Shown here piece after piece: positions 50,904-59,381 of a stretch of DNA of 64,000 nucleotides. The notes under the pieces were generated by a model, which searched no databases, was not told where the DNA came from, and saw only the letters and a program-made list of their open reading frames with translations. Positions within the stretch are counted from its first letter, which is position 1, and the number at the start of each line of letters is the position of its first letter. The DNA is taken from the NCBI GenBank assembly GCA_044225795.1, contig JBGAIF010000001.1, positions 124,001 through 188,000 on the forward strand, written 5' to 3'. The position numbers were made by a program, and so were the translations under genes. Origin of the DNA: Nemorincola sp044225795 (GTDB lineage: Bacteria > Bacteroidota > Bacteroidia > Chitinophagales > Chitinophagaceae).

Positions 50904-51117
50904 CTATAAAGATTTCATTACGAACAAGGTTCGCTCCGTAACTTAAGCAGGCGAGTATCTGAACCTTAGTAAGGCCGGGATAAGCAATAAGAAGATCTTC
51001 AATGGTTTCACCGTTTCCTATTTTTTCAAGGATAAGATCAACTCCGATGCGGGTATTTTTGATGACAGGTTTGCCCCCAAGCACATCTTTTTTCTGCTCT
51101 ATATACTCCAACCACAT
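50893..51117 (-). CDS. DUF433 putative antitoxin
   Basis: A 74-residue DUF433 protein: it opens WLEYIEQKKDVLGGKPVIKN and has TRIGVDLILEKIGNGET, the winged helix-turn-helix like core of the family, and ends near LACLSYGAN. I start at the ATG at 51117, consistent with the family and with a promoter element 18 bases upstream; the longer frame adds 15 hydrophobic residues that do not fit. Overlaps the DUF5615 gene by 11 bases. Confidence 0.8.
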   Translation of the reverse strand: MWLEYIEQKKDVLGGKPVIKNTRIGVDLILEKIGNGETIEDLLIAYPGLTKVQILACLSYGANLVRNEIFIDVA

Positions 51118-51135
51118 AACATCAATTTTATTAAT

Positions 51136-51143
51136 CAAAGGTA
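51136..51143 (-). promoter_or_regulatory. Promoter -7 element of the DUF433/DUF5615 pair
   Basis: Reads TACCTTTG on the minus strand, 19 bases before the DUF433 ATG. A TTTG lies 16 bases upstream of it, inside the T run of the ftsZ terminator, and may serve as the -33 element. Confidence 0.5.
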
Positions 51144-51160
51144 CTAAAATATATAGATAC

Positions 51161-51189
51161 AAAAAAAGCTCCCGTTAGAAAACGGGAGC
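51161..51189 (-). terminator. Terminator of the dcw operon
   Basis: On the minus strand GCTCCCGTT pairs with AACGGGAGC (51181-51189 with 51168-51176) around a four-base loop and is followed by seven T (plus-strand A run 51161-51167). It lies 34 bases past the ftsZ stop. Confidence 0.9.
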
Positions 51190-51222
51190 GTACGCAATAT
51201 ATAATAAACAAAAAACAACCTA

Positions 51223-52881
51223 TCAGTCAGGATTCTTACCATCCAGGAACGTGTTGATCGTCTGAATAGACGCCTGTGGATTTTCCTGGTTTTCGTCATT
51301 CATCCCTACCCTGTATCCGCTATAATAAGAATCGGAAGATGCTACCTGGTTATCGAGCTTCATGTTCTTACGCATATAAGCAGGTACTGCTTCCATATCG
51401 TCTGCGCTGTCAGCGCCACGTACGTTGAAACTCATGCGGCGCAGGCGCTCTGCCCTGTCCTCCAGCGCCTTCTTCTGTTCTTCAAATCTTCTCTTCTCCT
51501 CTATCTCATCTTCCGTAAGCATTCGCTCACCACGCATTACCGGCTGCTTAGCCTGTTCCTGTTCAGGCTCTCTTACCGGCTCTTCATTCCTGATCACTAA
51601 TTCCATCTTTATCTCATCGCGTTTCTCCTCCAACACGTAAGACGGATTGGTACCCGCGATAGCTGTGAACTGCTCCTCTACAGGCTGCGGAGTAAAGCTC
51701 ATCTCCGTTTTCATGAAAGCTTCAGACGGCTTGAACTCAAAGGGAGCGGGAGTTGGTGTCTCCATTTCTACGAGTACAGGTGCCATACTCTCCGGTTCAT
51801 TGATCGAAGGCTTTGATTCGAAGATGGGTGCCTCATTGCTGGCATTGATATCGCCAAGTTTCACAATGATCTTTTCCGGCTCTGCATTCCTCGATGGATA
51901 TTCGATATTGATCTCTTTCTGGTTGAAACCGGTAGCGATCACGGTAACAGATATCTTACCGCCCAGGTTCGGGTCATGGCCCATACCAAGAATGACGTCA
52001 CAGTTGTCGCCGGCCTGTGTCTGCACATAGGCCTGTATAGCTTCTGCCTCGTCCATAGTATGTTCAAACTCGCCTGCGGCAGATGTGATATTCAGCAGCA
52101 ACCATTTTGCACCGCGAATATCGCTGTCGTTCAGCAATGGCGAATTCAGCGCTTCTTCCACAGCTACCAGCGCACGATTCTCACCTTCTGCTGATGCGCT
52201 GCCGAGGATAGCAACACCACCGTTCTTCATTACCGTACAAACGTCAGCAAAGTCAACGTTGATCTGGCCGGTGGTCGTGATCACATCTGTGATACACTTC
52301 GCCGCTGTAGCCAGTATATCATCTGCCTTGGCAAAAGCCTGTGTGAACGGCAGGTTGCCAAACTGCTGGCGCAGCTTATCATTGGAGATGATGAGGATAG
52401 TATCTACATGGTCGCGCATACGCTCGATACCTTCCTGCGCCTGCTTCATACGCTTGCGGCCTTCATAGGTGAACGGCGTAGTCACTATACCCACAGTAAG
52501 TATGCCGAGGTCGCGGCAAACCTTTGATACTACAGGTGCGCCGCCGGTACCTGTACCACCTCCCATACCTGCAGTGATGAACGCCATGCGTGTATTCACC
52601 TTCAGTATCTTGGAAATATCTTCAATGCTTTCTTCGCACGACTGCTTACCGATCTCCGGGTTAGCTCCTGCGCCCAGTCCCTGTGTCAGGTGTGGGCCCA
52701 ACTGCACCTTATTGGCTACAGGGCTGAGTGCCAGCGCCTGCGAATCCGTATTGCATACGACAAAGTCAACACCTTCGATGCCGAGACTGTGCATGTAATT
52801 CACGGCGTTGCTGCCACCGCCACCTACGCCTATTACCTTAATGATAGACGACTGATTTTTGGGAATTTCGAAATGTATCAT
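51223..52881 (-). CDS. ftsZ: Cell division protein FtsZ
   Basis: Tubulin-like GTPase that forms the division ring. The GTPase core (residues 1 to about 320) shows GVGGGGSNAVNYM near 20, the tubulin signature GMGGGTGTGGAPVV near 105 and the T7 loop region NVDFADVCTVMKNGG near 210. A long variable linker rich in Glu, Pro and Gln follows (about 350-510), then a short conserved tail (PQASIQTINTFLDGK) for FtsA binding. Length of 552 residues is well above the ~380 of E. coli because of the linker, as in this phylum. Last gene of the dcw operon. Confidence 0.97.
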   Translation of the reverse strand: MIHFEIPKNQSSIIKVIGVGGGGSNAVNYMHSLGIEGVDFVVCNTDSQALALSPVANKVQLGPHLTQGLGAGANPEIGKQSCEESIEDISKILKVNTRMAFITAGMGGGTGTGGAPVVSKVCRDLGILTVGIVTTPFTYEGRKRMKQAQEGIERMRDHVDTILIISNDKLRQQFGNLPFTQAFAKADDILATAAKCITDVITTTGQINVDFADVCTVMKNGGVAILGSASAEGENRALVAVEEALNSPLLNDSDIRGAKWLLLNITSAAGEFEHTMDEAEAIQAYVQTQAGDNCDVILGMGHDPNLGGKISVTVIATGFNQKEINIEYPSRNAEPEKIIVKLGDINASNEAPIFESKPSINEPESMAPVLVEMETPTPAPFEFKPSEAFMKTEMSFTPQPVEEQFTAIAGTNPSYVLEEKRDEIKMELVIRNEEPVREPEQEQAKQPVMRGERMLTEDEIEEKRRFEEQKKALEDRAERLRRMSFNVRGADSADDMEAVPAYMRKNMKLDNQVASSDSYYSGYRVGMNDENQENPQASIQTINTFLDGKNPD

Positions 52882-52960
52882 ATTATTTGTTGTTTGTGGG
52901 TTAGTGATTAATTTGAGTTGTGATCTGTTTAATGTTTATTATTAGTTGTGATATTTAAGA

Positions 52961-54397
52961 CTATCCTATTTCCTGGTCATCATCTTCGAACATTTTCATG
53001 AATTTCCACTTCAGTCCGTCGAACATTTGTTTGACCTTCTCATTGCGTTTATTCACCTTCCTGCGGGCCAGTTCTTCTTCCTGTTGTTGTTGCAGCACTT
53101 CCTGTTCAGGTACCCAGGTATCTGCTGCCGGTATTTCTGCTACGGGCTCTTCTTCTATAACGGGCTCTTCTATAGCCGGCACCGGAACGTGAATATAGTT
53201 GCCACCTTCTCCTGCAAAACGCATCTTACCGCTCTCGTAATCGTGATAGCCACGAAGTATAAGTCCGATACAGGTAGAGTAGCTTGGGTTCATCAATGTC
53301 TCAGCATGGCCGCCTGCCAGGTGTTCATTTGGAAAACCGATACGTGCGCCAAGGCCTGTCACAAACTCAGTGAGTTGTGTGATATGCTTCAGTTGCGCGC
53401 CGCCACCAGTTAGGATGATACCTCCGTAAAGGCGCTTATCAAGATTCACCTGCTTGAGGTGATACATAACATAATCCAATATCTCGTGCATACGAGCTTC
53501 GATGATATGTGCCAGGTTCTTTACAGATATCTCCTTCGGCGGCAAACCTCTTAAACCGGGAATTGTGATATATGCGTTGTTATTGGCTTCTTCAGCTATC
53601 GCTGTGCCAAACTGCACCTTCATTTGCTCTGCCTGCGCGCGCAGTACGCCTAGTCCGTTGCGGATATCGTTGGTGATATTCACGCCGGCATAAGGTATCA
53701 CCGCTGTATGCCTCAGTATGCCATCATAGAATACGGCCATATCAGTGGTACCACCACCTATGTCCACTATGGCGACACCTGCTTCAAGGTCTTCATCATT
53801 CATCACGGCCGCGGCAGATGCTAGCGGCTGCAACACGAGATCTCGTGTGTTGAGGCCAGCCTTATCCACACAACGTTTGATGTTGCGGATGGCATTCCGG
53901 TCACCGGTGATCACGTGGAAGTTCGCGCCGATCTTCACGCCGCTCATCCCTATCGGATCAACGACATAGGGTGTGCTGTCCACAGTAAAGTCCTGCGGTA
54001 CGATGTCAATGATCTGGTCGCCGGCGGGAATGTACGTTCTGTACTGATCGCGTATCAGCAACTCTATGTCTTCTTTGCTGATCTCGCTGTCTGTATTCGT
54101 TCGCACACGGTCGCCACGGGTTTGCAGGCTCTTGATATGCTGACCGGCTATACCCACATACACCTCTTTGATATCGAGGTGGGGGTTAGACTCGATGCAC
54201 TTTTCAATGGCCTGCTCCACAGAGCGGATACATTGCTCGATATTCAGGACCACGCCATGACTCACACCTGCTGAGTCTGACCGCCCGAGACCGAGGATCT
54301 CCAGTTTACCGTACTCGTTTTTCCGGCCGGCAATAGCAACCACCTTGGTGGTCCCGATGTCCAGGCCAACGATAATTGGTTGTTCTTTCTTGTTCAT
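52961..54397 (-). CDS. ftsA: Cell division protein FtsA
   Basis: Actin-fold protein that tethers FtsZ to the membrane. The 478-residue chain begins with the phosphate-binding IVGLDIGTTKVVAIAGRKNE, has the SHS2 insert region (residues 90-170), the VDIGGGTTDMAVFYDG strand near 200 and GIILTGGGAQLKHITQL near 325. A C-terminal acidic/proline linker leads to an amphipathic end helix (KVKQMFDGLKWKFMKMFEDD) that attaches to the membrane. It lies 79 bases before ftsZ. Confidence 0.96.
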   Translation of the reverse strand: MNKKEQPIIVGLDIGTTKVVAIAGRKNEYGKLEILGLGRSDSAGVSHGVVLNIEQCIRSVEQAIEKCIESNPHLDIKEVYVGIAGQHIKSLQTRGDRVRTNTDSEISKEDIELLIRDQYRTYIPAGDQIIDIVPQDFTVDSTPYVVDPIGMSGVKIGANFHVITGDRNAIRNIKRCVDKAGLNTRDLVLQPLASAAAVMNDEDLEAGVAIVDIGGGTTDMAVFYDGILRHTAVIPYAGVNITNDIRNGLGVLRAQAEQMKVQFGTAIAEEANNNAYITIPGLRGLPPKEISVKNLAHIIEARMHEILDYVMYHLKQVNLDKRLYGGIILTGGGAQLKHITQLTEFVTGLGARIGFPNEHLAGGHAETLMNPSYSTCIGLILRGYHDYESGKMRFAGEGGNYIHVPVPAIEEPVIEEEPVAEIPAADTWVPEQEVLQQQQEEELARRKVNKRNEKVKQMFDGLKWKFMKMFEDDDQEIG

Positions 54398-54423
54398 ATT
54401 GCGTTGAGGTTTAAAAAACTATT

Positions 54424-55563
54424 TTAATGTGGTTTCTTGTTTGCGGCCTTTGCAGGTTTCTGCGCAACCGGTTTTTTGTTCTTATCTTTTTCGTTCTGCT
54501 TATGTTTATTTTTATCCACTTGCTTTGCCGCAGTCTTCTTTTTCACATCGGCCACCTTGTTCTTGTTGTTCTTTGCCGCCGCATTCGCCTTTATCGCGCT
54601 CTTTGACAAGATCACAGGCGGAGCCTTTTTGGCAGGTTCTTTCTTTTTATTTTCTATTGCTTTACTTACTTTCTCCGCTACAGCCTTCACAGAATCTTTG
54701 GCATCATTCGCCGCCTCTGTCTCCACTATACTGTTGATCCAGTTCATATTGGTCACGGCCTTATCCACCGGGCCATTATACGGCAGTGCGGGGCGAGCTA
54801 CCACCTGGTCCTTATATCTTACATCCAGCGTTTCATATTTATCCCAGCCTATCCGGTTTAGTACATTCTTATAGAAAGTAAAGATGTTCCCGAATTTCTC
54901 CTTCATATCAGTAGCTCCGCCGAACAGTATGCGTTGCTCTCCGATAGTAGGCATCAGTTCAAACCCACCGGTCGAATCAACGATCACCTGCGATACCTGC
55001 GCGCTCCAGAAAGAGTCGGACTGTATATGTCTCACCAGTGATACTATGCTATGCCTCAGCGCCCAGCTCATACTGTCATTACTCAGTTGCGGCACATTGG
55101 TCACTACGGTTGTGTAGTAGATATAGCTGCCCGATAAAGGCATTATGCTCATCGTCGTATCCATGTAATAGCTCTTCCCATCCTGCTGAAAGACCCTGGC
55201 AATGGGGATACGCTGTGTTACATAGATATGCAGCACACGTGCGTTGTCCACATACACCTGCGCGTCAGAGACCCAATGATTCTTCCTGATCACATCTTCC
55301 ATGCCATGCAGGTCCAGGCGTGACACAGGCGTATGTTCCACATCCACATTCCTGCTGTGTATAGCAAGGTCCAGTATCTCCTGCTGTTCTACAAAATGAT
55401 ATTTCTTGTCGTTCTTTATATGCACGGCAATGCTTGCCAGTTTTTTACTATCCTCTATACGCGAAGCGCTCACCATCGCCACGACACAGCCTGCCGTCGC
55501 CACTATCGTGACGAAAACCTGCAGTATCTTACGGATCGATATCTTACGCTTCTTACGTGCCAT
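54424..55563 (-). CDS. ftsQ: Cell division protein FtsQ/DivIB
   Basis: Bitopic septal protein of 379 residues: a basic cytosolic start (RKKRKISIRKIL), one membrane helix (VFVTIVATAGCVVAMVSA), a POTRA-type domain (residues 40-115, ending VLHIYVTQRIPIARVFQ) and a beta domain. From about residue 275 to the end it carries a lysine/alanine/asparagine-rich low-complexity tail of about 100 residues, unlike the short end of model FtsQ proteins. The ATG shares one base with the murC stop (TAATG). Confidence 0.9.
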   Translation of the reverse strand: MARKKRKISIRKILQVFVTIVATAGCVVAMVSASRIEDSKKLASIAVHIKNDKKYHFVEQQEILDLAIHSRNVDVEHTPVSRLDLHGMEDVIRKNHWVSDAQVYVDNARVLHIYVTQRIPIARVFQQDGKSYYMDTTMSIMPLSGSYIYYTTVVTNVPQLSNDSMSWALRHSIVSLVRHIQSDSFWSAQVSQVIVDSTGGFELMPTIGEQRILFGGATDMKEKFGNIFTFYKNVLNRIGWDKYETLDVRYKDQVVARPALPYNGPVDKAVTNMNWINSIVETEAANDAKDSVKAVAEKVSKAIENKKKEPAKKAPPVILSKSAIKANAAAKNNKNKVADVKKKTAAKQVDKNKHKQNEKDKNKKPVAQKPAKAANKKPH

Positions 55564-56921
55564 TATTTACCTTCCAGAATATGTTTTATCGGTTCTACAA
55601 GTTTATCTATATCTCCCGCTCCCGCTGTAATGAACAGGTCAGGCGAAGCCACCTTCACATACTCCAGCAACGCGTGCTTCGACAATATCGTATGCGCGGG
55701 GTTTGCCATCCTGTCCGTGATCATTTTTGACGTCACCCCTTCCATTGGCAACTCCCTTGCCGGGTATATGTCTAGCAGCAATACCTCATCGGCCATATCC
55801 AGGCTATGCGCAAATCCATCTGCCAGGTCGCGCGTACGGCTGAAAAGGTGTGGCTGGAATGCCACCACACACCTCCGGCCATGAAAAAGTTGTTTCGCGC
55901 TCCTGATGAGTGCTGCCAGCTCTTCCGGATGATGCGCATAATCATCAATATATACTACACGTTCATCCTTCACTATATACTCAAAACGGCGCTTAATGCC
56001 CTTAAACCCTGCCAATGCCGTCCTTACCGCAATGGGCTCTATGCCCAGCATCTGCGTCACCCCAACCGCTGCTATGGCGTTCTCCACATTGTGCATACCG
56101 CCCAGGTTCAGGTGCAACTGGTCTATCTCCCATTGCTCACTCACCACATCAAACAGGTAACCTCCGTCCCTTATCGTGATATTGCGCGCATAGATATCGG
56201 CAGCGTCGTTCTGCAAACTATAGGTCACTGTATTAGGGCCCTTTAATTCGCTCTGCCTGTGCAATCCATGCTTTACCAGCAGTGTACCGCCGGGTTTGAT
56301 ATTTTTCGTGTACTGTATGAATGCCGCTTCCATCTCAGCCGGCGTGCCATAAATGTCCAGGTGATCCGGATCAATAGCGGTCAGTACTGCCACATCAGGG
56401 CGCAGCTTCAGGAAACTGCGGTCATATTCGTCGGCCTCTACTACTGCTACATCATTTGCACTGCTCCAGTAATTTCTGTCGTAGTTTACAGATATACCGC
56501 CCAGGAAAGCATTACACCCATACCCTGTTTCGCGCAGCAGGTATGCGGTCATGGTCGATATGGTTGTCTTACCATGCGTTCCGGCCACAGTCACTGCATG
56601 CATAGCCTCGGTGATCCATTGCAACACATCACTGCGTTTATATACCGGGTAGTTATTATCCCGGTACCAGTTCAGTTGCTTATGGTCTTTGGGGATAGCA
56701 GGTGTATATACCACCAGTTGTGCATCAGCATCCAGCGCAGACACGTCATCCTTATACTGTATCTCCATCTCTTCACGCGACAACTGCATAGTTAGCTCGG
56801 TCTCCGTACGGTCATACCCGCTTACCACACTCCCCTGTTCGCGGAAGAACCTGGCCAGCGCGCTCATACCAATGCCGCCTATACCTATGAAATACACCCT
56901 TTTTATCTCCCGTACGTTCAT
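55563..56921 (-). CDS. murC: UDP-N-acetylmuramate-L-alanine ligase
   Basis: First amino-acid ligase of peptidoglycan precursor synthesis, adding L-alanine. The 452-residue protein has an N-terminal Rossmann part (VYFIGIGGIGMSALARFF), the ATP P-loop VAGTHGKTTISTMTA near residue 110, the VVEADEYDRSF segment near 160, and the C-terminal domain with YIDDYAHHPEELAAL near 315. It overlaps ftsQ by one base and follows murG after 24 bases. Confidence 0.97.
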   Translation of the reverse strand: MNVREIKRVYFIGIGGIGMSALARFFREQGSVVSGYDRTETELTMQLSREEMEIQYKDDVSALDADAQLVVYTPAIPKDHKQLNWYRDNNYPVYKRSDVLQWITEAMHAVTVAGTHGKTTISTMTAYLLRETGYGCNAFLGGISVNYDRNYWSSANDVAVVEADEYDRSFLKLRPDVAVLTAIDPDHLDIYGTPAEMEAAFIQYTKNIKPGGTLLVKHGLHRQSELKGPNTVTYSLQNDAADIYARNITIRDGGYLFDVVSEQWEIDQLHLNLGGMHNVENAIAAVGVTQMLGIEPIAVRTALAGFKGIKRRFEYIVKDERVVYIDDYAHHPEELAALIRSAKQLFHGRRCVVAFQPHLFSRTRDLADGFAHSLDMADEVLLLDIYPARELPMEGVTSKMITDRMANPAHTILSKHALLEYVKVASPDLFITAGAGDIDKLVEPIKHILEGK

Positions 56922-56945
56922 GTACTTAACCTGCTATTATTACTG

Positions 56946-58046
56946 TTACTTTTTTGCTATCTCTATTACCTTACCGGCTATACGCTCATCTGCGTCCGTT
57001 ATGGCCATTGCCTTCAGATTTTTCCTCATTACATCCTGCATGGCGCTATCATACAGAACAGTTTTCAGCTTTTTCACGAGGTCCGTTCTCACATCCTGGT
57101 CTTTTACCAACATGGCCGCGTTGTGTGTCACCAGCGACATCGCATTGCTTGTCTGGTGATCCTCTGCGGCATGCGGGTAAGGCACAAATATCACGGGCTT
57201 ACCGGCTATGCAGAGTTCTGCAATGGCAAGCGCACCCGCCCTGGATACGACAATATCAGCCGCCGCATAAGCATAGTCCATATGCTGAATAAAGTCGAAC
57301 ACTTTTACTCTGTCACCGTACTTTGCAGCACTTCTTTTTGCCTGCTCAAAATTCAGCTTACCCGTCTGCCAGAGTATGTTCACATCTTCTTTCAGTATAT
57401 CCTCCAGGTCTGCTTCAATCCCTTCATTGATAGACTTTGCGCCAAGGCTGCCACCTATCACCAGTATGGTCTGTCCTTTGTGCTCAATCCCAAAGAACGC
57501 CTTTCCCTCATCACTCGTCCTGTGCATAGACGATATATTCTTTCTCACAGGGTTGCCGGTAAGTATCAGCTTCTCTTTCGGGAAGAACTTCTCCATACCA
57601 TCATAAGCCACACAAACCGCCTGTGCCTTAGCAGACAATATCTTATTACTCTTACCGGCGTAGGAGTTCTGCTCTTGTATCAGTGTAGGTATGCCCATCG
57701 ACTGGCCGGCATTGAGCACAGGGAAGCTGGCAAAGCCGCCAACGCCAACTATGGCTGATGGTTTAAATTCCCTTATGATGTCTTTTGCCTGCATCCTGCT
57801 CTTTAACAATTTTATCGGCAGCGATATGTTCTTTAATAAGTTACTCCTGTTAAACCCAACTATATCCAACCCTACGATCTTAAATCCTTCCTTCGGCACT
57901 TTCTCCATCTCCATCTTCCCGTTTGCACCCACAAACAACAGCTCAGTTCCCGGCCTCAGGCGCTGCAATGCATGCCCTACTGCTATGGCGGGGAATATGT
58001 GCCCGCCGGTACCGCCGCCTGCTATTATCACTCTCAGTCCACTCAT
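56946..58046 (-). CDS. murG: Lipid II-forming GlcNAc transferase
   Basis: Peripheral membrane enzyme adding GlcNAc to lipid I to give lipid II. The 366-residue GT-B protein shows VIIAGGGTGGHIFPAIAV at its start, the membrane-association patch, GVGGFASFPVLNAGQ near 95, QEQNSYAGKSN near 125, and the donor-binding GALAIAELCIAGKPVIFVPYPHAAEDHQTSNA region near 275 (motif shown here only by parts). One base separates it from the ftsW stop. Confidence 0.96.
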   Translation of the reverse strand: MSGLRVIIAGGGTGGHIFPAIAVGHALQRLRPGTELLFVGANGKMEMEKVPKEGFKIVGLDIVGFNRSNLLKNISLPIKLLKSRMQAKDIIREFKPSAIVGVGGFASFPVLNAGQSMGIPTLIQEQNSYAGKSNKILSAKAQAVCVAYDGMEKFFPKEKLILTGNPVRKNISSMHRTSDEGKAFFGIEHKGQTILVIGGSLGAKSINEGIEADLEDILKEDVNILWQTGKLNFEQAKRSAAKYGDRVKVFDFIQHMDYAYAAADIVVSRAGALAIAELCIAGKPVIFVPYPHAAEDHQTSNAMSLVTHNAAMLVKDQDVRTDLVKKLKTVLYDSAMQDVMRKNLKAMAITDADERIAGKVIEIAKK

Positions 58047-58047
58047 C

Positions 58048-59358
58048 TTATGCTGCCGGCAGCGGCGTATTGTTTTTTATCGTTTGTGCTCTTGGTTTCC
58101 TTTCTCTCTTCTTTGGCGCTTCTTCTACTATCTCATCCTCCTCCACTTCACCATCATCTGTTTCTTCTTCGCCTTCTACCTCCGCTTCAGGGCTTACCTT
58201 CTTCGTTCTTTTCTTCTTCGTTCCTTCCATCTCATCTACATAGCGGCTTACACTCAGCACTATGCCTATCGCAATGCTGGTAAACCATATAGAAGACCCT
58301 CCCATGCTGATCATCGGCAGCGTAAGCCCGGTAACAGGCACCAGGTGCACATTAACGGCCATATTGAGCATGGCCTGGAAGACCAGCGTGATACTCAGCC
58401 CTACCGCAAGGAATGCGCCAAAGGCAAAGGGACACCGTTTGAAGATCAATATGCTTCGCCACAGGAACAGCAAGTACAGGAACATCACCGCAAAGCCGCC
58501 TATCAGCCCGTATTCTTCAATGATTATCGAGAAGATAAAGTCAGAATAGGGGTGCGGAAGAAAATTCTTCTGAAGGCTTCGGCCCGGGCCACGGCCTGCA
58601 ACGCCGCCGTTTGCGATTGCGATCTTAGCCTGCTGCACCTGGTACACATCTTCTTCTGCACCGTCTTTCTTCTTTCCTCCGGCAAAATCTTTCACACGCT
58701 GTTCCCATGTGCGTGCGCGACCGAACCCTGTGAGCTTGGATACTGTGAACAGTACAGATATACCAATGATACCCACCAGCCCCAGAAGCGCGATATGCTT
58801 AAGTTGCACCCTGCCGATGAAGAACAATATGCTGCACGTCATACCCAGCATCAGCGCTGTGGACAAGTTGGCAGGCGCTATCAATGCACAGGTGAGCACC
58901 ATAGGCACAAGCACAGGTACAAAACCTTTTCTGAGGTCCTTGATATCTGACTGCTTGATGCTCAGCACCCTCGCCAGGAACATGAACAGTGCCAGCTTGG
59001 CAAGGTCTGATGTCTGGAACGTGAGATTGATCACCGGCAGCTTTATCCAGCGGGAGCCCTCATTCAGGCTGGTACCAAAGAACAAGGTATAGACCAGCAA
59101 TGGCAGGCTCAGCATATACAGGATCACGGCCACCCTTGCAAACTTGGTATAGTTTATCCTGTGCACCCAATAAATGATCAGCAACCCAAGGCCAAGCACC
59201 ATTACCTGCTTAACCAGGTAGTAGCTGGAATTCTTTTCCATCCTGTAAGCCAGTGAACCCGTAGAACTATACACTGCCAGCATGCTCATAAAGGACAGCA
59301 GCAGCACTACGCCCCAGATCACATGATCGCCCTTTAATTTTGCCAGCAATTGTTTCAT
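58048..59358 (-). CDS. ftsW: SEDS glycosyltransferase FtsW
   Basis: Polytopic septal peptidoglycan polymerase of the SEDS family (436 residues). Ten hydrophobic helices span residues 15-385; the extracellular loop catalytic region and the GGVAGRGPGRSLQKNFLPHP segment near 255, followed by the SDFIFSIIIEEYGLIGG motif, identify it. After the last helix it has a strongly charged tail of about 60 residues, first acidic (EEETDDGEVEEDEIVEE) and then basic (KKRERKPRAQ). It follows murD after 23 bases. Confidence 0.94.
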   Translation of the reverse strand: MKQLLAKLKGDHVIWGVVLLLSFMSMLAVYSSTGSLAYRMEKNSSYYLVKQVMVLGLGLLIIYWVHRINYTKFARVAVILYMLSLPLLVYTLFFGTSLNEGSRWIKLPVINLTFQTSDLAKLALFMFLARVLSIKQSDIKDLRKGFVPVLVPMVLTCALIAPANLSTALMLGMTCSILFFIGRVQLKHIALLGLVGIIGISVLFTVSKLTGFGRARTWEQRVKDFAGGKKKDGAEEDVYQVQQAKIAIANGGVAGRGPGRSLQKNFLPHPYSDFIFSIIIEEYGLIGGFAVMFLYLLFLWRSILIFKRCPFAFGAFLAVGLSITLVFQAMLNMAVNVHLVPVTGLTLPMISMGGSSIWFTSIAIGIVLSVSRYVDEMEGTKKKRTKKVSPEAEVEGEEETDDGEVEEDEIVEEAPKKRERKPRAQTIKNNTPLPAA

Positions 59359-59381
59359 ACGTTCTACTTACTTAATACTTC

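Noticed and set aside
57691..58950. Long plus-strand frame (419 codons) opposite murG/ftsW
   Set aside because: Antisense to two certain genes; Cys/His-rich, low-complexity composition typical of a shadow frame.
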